Positions 28,729 to 33,965 of a stretch of DNA of 33,965 nt are shown one piece after another. The stretch comes from an uncultured Clostridia bacterium (GTDB lineage Bacteria > Bacillota > Clostridia > Lachnospirales > Anaerotignaceae). Below the pieces are notes generated by a model. That model searched no databases and had not been told where the DNA came from. It saw nothing but the letters and a program-made list of their open reading frames with translations. The DNA lies in assembly GCA_902477755.1 (NCBI GenBank), contig CABSIK010000020.1:1-33965 (forward strand), written 5' to 3'. Position 1 is the stretch's first letter. Every line of letters starts with the position of its first letter. Made by a program: the position numbers and the translations under genes.

Positions 28729-30195
28729 ATGGCAGTGACAACATACATAGGCACCAGAAACAAAGACATTACCGCGTCTGCATCAGAAGCCATCCTTCGT
28801 GGCATCTGCCCTGACGGCGGTTTATATATCCCTAAGGAAATCCCTAAAATGGACAAGACTCCCGAAGAACTTATGGGGATGGATTATCGGCAATTGGCTT
28901 ATGAAGTATTGAAGCTTTATCTGGACTTTACAGAAGAAGAACTGAAATACTGCATTGAACATGCCTATGATGAAAAATTCGATACAAAAGAAATTGTTCC
29001 TCTTGTGAAAAAAGGGGATATGCTTTATCTGGAACTGTTCCACGGCAGAACACTGGCATTCAAGGATATGGCGCTGTCTATTCTGCCTTATCTCATGAAA
29101 ACAGCGGCAAAACGTCAGGGACAGAAAGAGGAAATTGTTATTCTGACAGCAACCTCAGGCGATACGGGAAAAGCGGCGCTGGAAGGCTTTGCTGGCGTAG
29201 ATGGCGTGAAAATTATGGTATTCTTCCCGGAAGACGGCGTGAGCCCTGTGCAGAAATTGCAGATGACTACCCAAGAAGGGGACAACACCTGCGTAGTAGG
29301 CATCAAAGGGAACTTTGACGACGCCCAGAGTGCTGTAAAACGGATTTTCACAGACAAAGAACTGGCGGATGAACTGGAAAAGAGAGGCTATCGTTTCTCC
29401 TCCGCAAACTCCATCAACATCGGCAGACTGGTGCCCCAGATTGTATATTACTACTGGGCATATATTCAGGCAGTGAAAATGGGCGAAATCAAATGGGGAG
29501 AACCTCTGGACTTTACGGTGCCGACAGGGAACTTCGGCGACATTCTGGCTGGCTGGTATGCGGCACAGATGGGACTGCCCACAGGTCATTTTGTCTGCGC
29601 ATCCAATGACAATAAAGTGCTCTATGATTTCTTCCGCACTGGCGTTTATGACAGAAACCGCGCCTTCCATGTGACCGTTTCTCCGTCTATGGATATCCTT
29701 ATTTCCAGCAATCTGGAACGTCTCCTGTGCCACATGGGCGGACAGGATAAGACAAAAGCGGAAATGGCTGCTTTGCAGGCAGATGGCAAATATACAGCGG
29801 AAATCACAGAAGAACGGCTTTCCGGGGAATTTGCCGATGAGGCGGAAACTTTCGACGCCATCCGCAGGGTATACAAAAACACAGGCTATGTGATGGATAC
29901 CCATACAGCAGTGGCTTATGCGGCGGCAGAAAAGTACAGAGCCGAAAGCGGCACAAAGAACCCTATGGTCATTGTTTCCACTGCAAGCCCTTACAAATTC
30001 ACAAAAGACGTTATGGCTGCTTTGGATGCAAAATACGCAGACGGTGACGCTTTTGCGCTGATGAAAGAAATGGAAAACCTCAGCGGCGTAGCCATCCCTG
30101 CACCTATCCGCGGCATCGAAACAAGAGAAATCAGACACAAGAATGTCTGCGAAAAAGACGGTATTGCTGATTTTGTCAAAGGCTGGCTGTTATAA
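28729..30195 (+). CDS. thrC: Threonine synthase
   Basis: A 488-aa PLP enzyme that converts O-phosphohomoserine to threonine. The N-terminal YIGTRNKDITASASEAIL block, the PLP lysine in RTLAFKDMAL (Lys112) and the phosphate loop TATSGDTGKAALEGF are clear. The length fits the long (fungal/enterobacterial-like) subgroup. I chose ATG 28729, about 9 nt after the AAGGG site. A GTG two codons upstream is too close to it. It has its own promoter and a terminator after it. Confidence 0.96.
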   Translation: MAVTTYIGTRNKDITASASEAILRGICPDGGLYIPKEIPKMDKTPEELMGMDYRQLAYEVLKLYLDFTEEELKYCIEHAYDEKFDTKEIVPLVKKGDMLYLELFHGRTLAFKDMALSILPYLMKTAAKRQGQKEEIVILTATSGDTGKAALEGFAGVDGVKIMVFFPEDGVSPVQKLQMTTQEGDNTCVVGIKGNFDDAQSAVKRIFTDKELADELEKRGYRFSSANSINIGRLVPQIVYYYWAYIQAVKMGEIKWGEPLDFTVPTGNFGDILAGWYAAQMGLPTGHFVCASNDNKVLYDFFRTGVYDRNRAFHVTVSPSMDILISSNLERLLCHMGGQDKTKAEMAALQADGKYTAEITEERLSGEFADEAETFDAIRRVYKNTGYVMDTHTAVAYAAAEKYRAESGTKNPMVIVSTASPYKFTKDVMAALDAKYADGDAFALMKEMENLSGVAIPAPIRGIETREIRHKNVCEKDGIADFVKGWLL

Positions 30196-30201
30196 GAAAA
30201 C

Positions 30202-30250
30202 AAAAAAGGGGAATTGTTCCTTATGTAAGGACAGTTCCTCTTTTTTGTTT
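30202..30250 (+). terminator. Terminator of threonine synthase
   Basis: A stem of about 19 bp, with G-U pairs and a bulge, around ATGT, with A6 on the left and T6 on the right. Confidence 0.88.
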
Positions 30251-30327
30251 TTCAGACAAAAGATTTTTTCTCTTGTCTTATGACCTTGGGCAGATTGACG
30301 GAAAAACGAAAAAGTGGGGAAAAGCCG

Positions 30328-30356
30328 TTGCTTTTGCCTTTTCTATGCAGTACAAT
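30328..30356 (+). promoter_or_regulatory. Promoter of the transaldolase-family gene
   Basis: TTGCTT (30328-30333), 17-nt spacer, TACAAT (30351-30356), with a leader of about 60 nt. Confidence 0.65.
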
Positions 30357-30424
30357 AAAATCAGCATCCTATGTGCAATTGGTAACTTGTTTACAATCAT
30401 ATACAAAGAAAGAGGAGAAGCATC

Positions 30425-31072
30425 ATGAAAATGTTTATCGACACCGCTAACGTGGATCATATCAGAGAAGCAAACGATCTGGGCGTGATCTGCGGCGTAA
30501 CCACAAACCCTTCCCTGATCGCAAAAGAAGGCAGAGATTTCGTTGAAGTGGTAAAAGAAATCACAACTATCGTGGATGGCCCCATCAGCGCAGAAGTTAT
30601 CAGCCTGGATCATGAAGGCATGGTAAAAGAAGCGAGAGAACTGGCAAAAATCCACAAAAACATCGTTATCAAAATCCCTATGACACTGGAAGGCCTGAAA
30701 GCTGTTAAGATCCTGACAGCAGAAGGCATCAAAACAAACGTAACACTGATTTTCTCCGCTACACAGGCACTGATGGCTGCAAGAGCAGGCGCAACTTATG
30801 TAAGTCCTTTCCTGGGCAGAGTGGACGACATTGGTTCCGTTGGCATGACTCTCATCGAAGAAATCGTGGAAATCTTTGACGTACACGGCATCGAAACAGA
30901 AATCATCGCTGCTTCCATCCGTAACCCTCTGCACGTTATCGACGCTGCAAGAGTTGGCTGCCACATCGCAACAATTCCTTACAATGTACTGATCCAGATG
31001 GCAAAACACCCTCTGACAGACATTGGTATTGAACGTTTCCTGAAAGACTGGGAAAGCGTACCCAAGAAATAA
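30425..31072 (+). CDS. fsa: Transaldolase / fructose-6-phosphate aldolase family enzyme
   Basis: A 215-aa short-form transaldolase. The N-terminal MKMFIDTANVDHIREAND block, CGVTTNPSLIAKEGRDF, the Schiff-base lysine in IVIKIPMT (Lys83) and YVSPFLGRVDDIG are family hallmarks. Short members act either as transaldolase (moving dihydroxyacetone between sugar phosphates) or as fructose-6-phosphate aldolase. Next to transketolase, the transaldolase role is more likely. Codon use is strongly biased (CTG, GAA, AAA), as expected of a highly expressed gene. A hairpin separates it from transketolase. Confidence 0.93.
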   Translation: MKMFIDTANVDHIREANDLGVICGVTTNPSLIAKEGRDFVEVVKEITTIVDGPISAEVISLDHEGMVKEARELAKIHKNIVIKIPMTLEGLKAVKILTAEGIKTNVTLIFSATQALMAARAGATYVSPFLGRVDDIGSVGMTLIEEIVEIFDVHGIETEIIAASIRNPLHVIDAARVGCHIATIPYNVLIQMAKHPLTDIGIERFLKDWESVPKK

Positions 31073-31117
31073 GAAACATCTTTTTGCACAGTAAACCAAA
31101 ATATGTTTTTGATGAAG

Positions 31118-31144
31118 ATTGCCCTTTTTTGAAAGGGCAATTTT
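31118..31144 (+). terminator. Hairpin between the transaldolase and transketolase genes
   Basis: A perfect 10-bp stem, ATTGCCCTTT with AAAGGGCAAT, then a short T run. It may be a partial terminator or a processing or stability element within the operon. Confidence 0.6.
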
Positions 31145-31165
31145 CGAAATGGGAGGAAAAACAAT

Positions 31166-33142
31166 ATGAATATTGATAACTTGACTGTAAATACCCTGCG
31201 TTTCCTTTCCGCAGAAGCCATCCAGAAAGCAAAAAGCGGCCATCCCGGTCTGCCTCTGGGCGCTGCACCTGCAGCTTACGCGCTGTGGGCAAAGGAAATG
31301 AAAGCAAACCCTGCAAACCCTAAATGGGACGACAGAGACCGTTTTGTACTGTCTGCAGGTCATGGCTCCGCGCTGCTGTATTCCCTGCTGCATGTATTCG
31401 GCTATGGTCTGACCATTGAAGACCTGAAAAACTTCCGTCAGAGAAATTCCTTGACACCCGGTCACCCTGAATACAAACATACAGTAGGTGTAGAAACCAC
31501 AACAGGCCCTCTGGGTCAGGGGATCGCAAATGCTGTAGGTATGGCGCTGGCTGAAAGCCATCTGGCAGCAAAATTCAACACACCTGAATACAAAGTGGTT
31601 GACCACTACACATACGCACTGTGCGGCGATGGCTGCCTGCAGGAAGGCGTTGCTTCCGAAGCAGCTTCTCTGGCTGGTACAATGGGTCTGTCCAAACTGA
31701 TCGTACTGTATGACTGCAACAAAATCACCATCGAAGGCAGCACAGACGTTGCATTCACAGAAGATGTGATGAAACGTTTCGAAGCTTACGGCTGGGATGT
31801 TGCGGAAGTAACAGACGGCAACGATGTAGACGCTATCGCAGCAGCTATTGCAGCAGCGAAGAAAACAGACAAGCCTTCCCTGATCAAAGTAAACACACTC
31901 ATCGGTTTCGGTGCGCCCAACAAACAGGGCAAAGCATCCGCCCACGGCGAACCTCTGGGTGAAGAAGAAATCAAGCTGGCAAAAGAAAATCTGGGCTGGA
32001 ACTATGAAGAATCTTTCTTTGTTCCCGAAGAAGTAAAAGCGCACATGGCAGCATGGGCAGCAGAAGGTGCTCAGAAAGAAGCAGCTTGGAACGAAATGTT
32101 TGCAGCTTATGCAAAAGCAAACCCTGAACTGGCAAAAGAATACGAACTGTGGCACAGCGACAAACTGGCAGCAGATCTGCTGGATGACGAAGATTTCTGG
32201 AAAGATGAAGGGGACATCGCGACTCGTGCAACTTCCGAAAAAGTACTGCAGAAAGTAGCGAAAGTGGTTCCTAACCTGTTCGGCGGCAGCGCTGACCTGG
32301 CTCCTTCCAACAAATCTGTTATGAAAGACAGAGAATACTACAGCAAAGAAAACCCCGCTGGCTCCAACGTACACTTCGGTATCCGTGAATTTGCCATGAC
32401 AGCTATGGCAAATGGTATGGCAGTACATGGCGGCGTAAGACCTTATATCGCTGGTTTCTTCGTATTCAGTGATTACATGAAAGCTGGTCTGCGTATGGAA
32501 GCCCTCATGGGTCTGCCTGTTATCAGCATCTTTACCCATGACAGCATTGGCGTAGGAGAAGATGGCCCTACTCATCAGCCCATCGAACATCTGGCAATGC
32601 TGCGCAGCCTGCCGAACTACATGGTATTCCGTCCCTGCGATACCAGAGAAACAGCAGCTGGCTGGTATGCAGCACTGACACATACTACAACACCTACCGG
32701 TTTGATCCTGTCCAGACAGAACATGCCTGCACTGGAAGGCACCGGCAAAGACGCTCTGAAAGGCGCTTATATCCTCCGTGACTGCGAAGGTACACCTGAT
32801 GTACTGCTCATGGCAAGCGGTTCCGAAGTAGAACTGATCTACAAAGCTTACGACGAACTGGCTGCAAAAGGCGTGAAAGCAAGAGTCATCAGCATGCCTT
32901 GCTGGGAACTGTTCGCAGAACAGAGCGACGAATACAAAGAAAGCGTTATGCCTAAGGCTGTTCGCGCAAGACTGGCTGTGGAAGCAGCGGCAGACTTTGG
33001 CTGGCATAAATTTGTAGGTCTGGACGGCGACGTGATCTGCATGGAAGGTTTCGGCGCATCCGCACCTGCAGGCATCCTGTTCAAAGATTTCGGTTTCACC
33101 GTAGAACAGGTTGTGGAAAGAGCAATGGCTCTTGTAAAATAA
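31166..33142 (+). CDS. tkt: Transketolase
   Basis: A 658-aa thiamine-diphosphate enzyme that moves two-carbon units between sugar phosphates in the non-oxidative pentose phosphate pathway. The ThDP-binding motif is CGDGCLQEGVASEAA (about residues 153-167). The N-terminal SGHPGLPLGAAPAAYALW block is present, and the C-terminal half (from about residue 355) carries GIREFAMTAMANGMA and DSIGVGEDGPTHQPIEHLA. It is a full-length single-chain form. Codon bias is strong, as in the preceding gene, indicating high expression. It starts behind GGGAGG. Confidence 0.97.
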   Translation: MNIDNLTVNTLRFLSAEAIQKAKSGHPGLPLGAAPAAYALWAKEMKANPANPKWDDRDRFVLSAGHGSALLYSLLHVFGYGLTIEDLKNFRQRNSLTPGHPEYKHTVGVETTTGPLGQGIANAVGMALAESHLAAKFNTPEYKVVDHYTYALCGDGCLQEGVASEAASLAGTMGLSKLIVLYDCNKITIEGSTDVAFTEDVMKRFEAYGWDVAEVTDGNDVDAIAAAIAAAKKTDKPSLIKVNTLIGFGAPNKQGKASAHGEPLGEEEIKLAKENLGWNYEESFFVPEEVKAHMAAWAAEGAQKEAAWNEMFAAYAKANPELAKEYELWHSDKLAADLLDDEDFWKDEGDIATRATSEKVLQKVAKVVPNLFGGSADLAPSNKSVMKDREYYSKENPAGSNVHFGIREFAMTAMANGMAVHGGVRPYIAGFFVFSDYMKAGLRMEALMGLPVISIFTHDSIGVGEDGPTHQPIEHLAMLRSLPNYMVFRPCDTRETAAGWYAALTHTTTPTGLILSRQNMPALEGTGKDALKGAYILRDCEGTPDVLLMASGSEVELIYKAYDELAAKGVKARVISMPCWELFAEQSDEYKESVMPKAVRARLAVEAAADFGWHKFVGLDGDVICMEGFGASAPAGILFKDFGFTVEQVVERAMALVK

Positions 33143-33163
33143 GAAGTTTTGTATTTTATGAAG

Positions 33164-33210
33164 GGACGGCACGGCTCTTTCCAAAAGAAGGGGCTTCGCC
33201 GTCCTTTTTT
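33164..33210 (+). terminator. Terminator of transketolase
   Basis: GGACGGC pairs with GCCGTCC around a partly paired 27-nt interior, followed by six T. It ends 17 nt before the next start codon. Confidence 0.75.
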
Positions 33211-33226
33211 ACGGAAAGGAGGAAAC

Positions 33227-33784
33227 ATGCGGACATTTATTGCCATTGAATTGGAAGAAGAAGTGAAGGATGCCCTGGAAGGGGCGCAGCAGCAGGCGGC
33301 AGAACTTTGCCGCAAGGGGAATTACACACCAAAGGAAAATTTCCATCTGACCCTGCATTTTCTGGGGGAAATCAGACCGGAAGAAGTGGACGATGTGGTA
33401 CAGGCTATGATGGAAACCACCAGACGGAACCGCCCCTTTGAACTGAAGCTGGATCGATTGGGATTCTTCCCCAGAGGACGGGAAGGCATCCTGTGGGCAG
33501 GGGTGGAAAAAAGTGCACCCCTTCAGCGGCTGTTCCAACAGCTGGAAATCTCTTTGGGCAAACAGGGCTTTGCCAGAGAGAAAAAGGGTTTAAGCCCTCA
33601 TATCACATTGGGGCGTGAGGTAGAGCCTTATCGTGGGTTTGCGGATGTGCAAAAACAGGTGGAATTGGAAAAGGTTTCCATACATGTGAAGAACATTTCT
33701 CTTATGGAGAGTGTGCGCCGTGGACGGAATCTGATCTATCGTCCCCTGTTTGTACAACCACTGAAGGACAAAAGTTTTTATTGA
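33227..33784 (+). CDS. thpR: RNA 2',3'-cyclic phosphodiesterase (LigT/ThpR)
   Basis: A 185-aa enzyme of the 2H phosphoesterase family. The two H-x-T-x motifs are HLTL (His40) and HITL (about His125), which form the active site. The N-terminal MRTFIAIELEEEVKDAL is typical. Family members open or ligate 2',5'-linked or cyclic RNA ends. I chose ATG 33227 behind AAAGGAGG; the longer frame contains the terminator of transketolase. Confidence 0.93.
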   Translation: MRTFIAIELEEEVKDALEGAQQQAAELCRKGNYTPKENFHLTLHFLGEIRPEEVDDVVQAMMETTRRNRPFELKLDRLGFFPRGREGILWAGVEKSAPLQRLFQQLEISLGKQGFAREKKGLSPHITLGREVEPYRGFADVQKQVELEKVSIHVKNISLMESVRRGRNLIYRPLFVQPLKDKSFY

Positions 33785-33814
33785 TGGAAACGATGTATTT
33801 TTTTAGATACATGC

Positions 33815-33843
33815 TGGAAAAGCCTTGATTTATCAAGTATAAT
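33815..33843 (+). promoter_or_regulatory. Promoter of the last, truncated gene
   Basis: TGGAAA (33815-33820), 17-nt spacer, TATAAT (33838-33843). It leaves an 80-nt leader in which I recognise no structured element. Confidence 0.55.
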
Positions 33844-33931
33844 TGGAACCAGCGGCATGCAGAAATACCCCGCTGTATGTCAGAAAGACATTTTATGACG
33901 ATTAAAATTGTTTTTAAGGAGGAAACAAATT

Positions 33932-33965
33932 ATGGAGTTTGGCTATTCAAAGGAACAAGTACTGT
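33932..33965 (+). CDS. Start of an unidentified gene, cut by the window edge
   Basis: ATG at 33932 follows AAGGAGG and opens MEFGYSKEQVL before the window ends. Too little is visible to name it. Confidence 0.6.
   Translation, partial: MEFGYSKEQVL

Noticed and set aside
30278..33184. A 968-codon open frame on the minus strand
   Set aside because: It lies opposite the transaldolase and transketolase genes. Their strong codon bias leaves the antisense frame open; the translation is rich in Cys, Phe and His and resembles no protein.
1..33965. CRISPR arrays, insertion sequences, phage genes or integration sites
   Set aside because: No regularly spaced repeats, transposase or integrase genes, or terminal repeats were seen. 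The tRNA genes at the left edge carry no adjacent integrase or repeated tRNA end fragment.

Overview
The window looks like a chromosomal segment of an anaerobic member of the Clostridia (Bacillota), most likely Lachnospirales-like. The evidence is strong AAGGAGG ribosome sites, TTGACA-17-TATAAT promoters, tRNA genes without an encoded CCA, a RelQ-type alarmone synthetase, two FeoA/FeoB systems, FeoB-associated Cys-rich peptides, DUF2325, DUF3793 and DUF6110 proteins and a short flavodoxin. The genus is inference. I saw no IS element, phage gene, CRISPR array or rRNA.

Layout. 1-475: end of a tRNA cluster (partial tRNA-Glu, two tRNA-Cys, the second with its own promoter and terminator). 660-4790: CBS-type inorganic pyrophosphatase, truA and an FAD-dependent dehydrogenase, tightly packed. 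4865-6505: a nucleotidyltransferase converging on a lipoprotein gene. 6630-11699: a YtrA/GntR-controlled ABC operon encoding repressor, membrane protein, two paralogous anchored ectodomain proteins and ATPase. 11880-23385: an iron island (below), interrupted by a DTD2-type D-aminoacyl-tRNA deacylase gene. 23500-27066: two acetyltransferases, RelQ, a metallophosphoesterase, a small acidic protein and a flavin-reductase-like protein. 27252-33784: an rRNA methyltransferase, threonine synthase, a transaldolase-family enzyme and transketolase (non-oxidative pentose phosphate reactions), and an RNA 2',3'-cyclic phosphodiesterase. A final gene is cut by the window edge.

The iron island is the main result. 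It holds feoA-feoB-Cys-rich peptide, a second operon feoA-feoA-feoB-Cys-rich peptide, a leftward operon DUF2325-DUF3793-flavodoxin, a DtxR-family regulator, and a divergent pair encoding a DUF6110-like small membrane protein and an atypical P1B-type ATPase. Eight copies of a 16-bp palindrome, consensus GTTAGC-N4-GCTAAC, lie at the promoters or leaders of these operons and nowhere else that I found. I infer that the DtxR-family protein senses Fe2+ and represses all of them. The ATPase plus small membrane protein resemble the FezB/FezA pair that builds ferrosomes (membrane-bound iron-storage organelles), so the island may couple iron uptake, iron sparing by flavodoxin and iron storage in one regulon. 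This is inferred from sequence alone.
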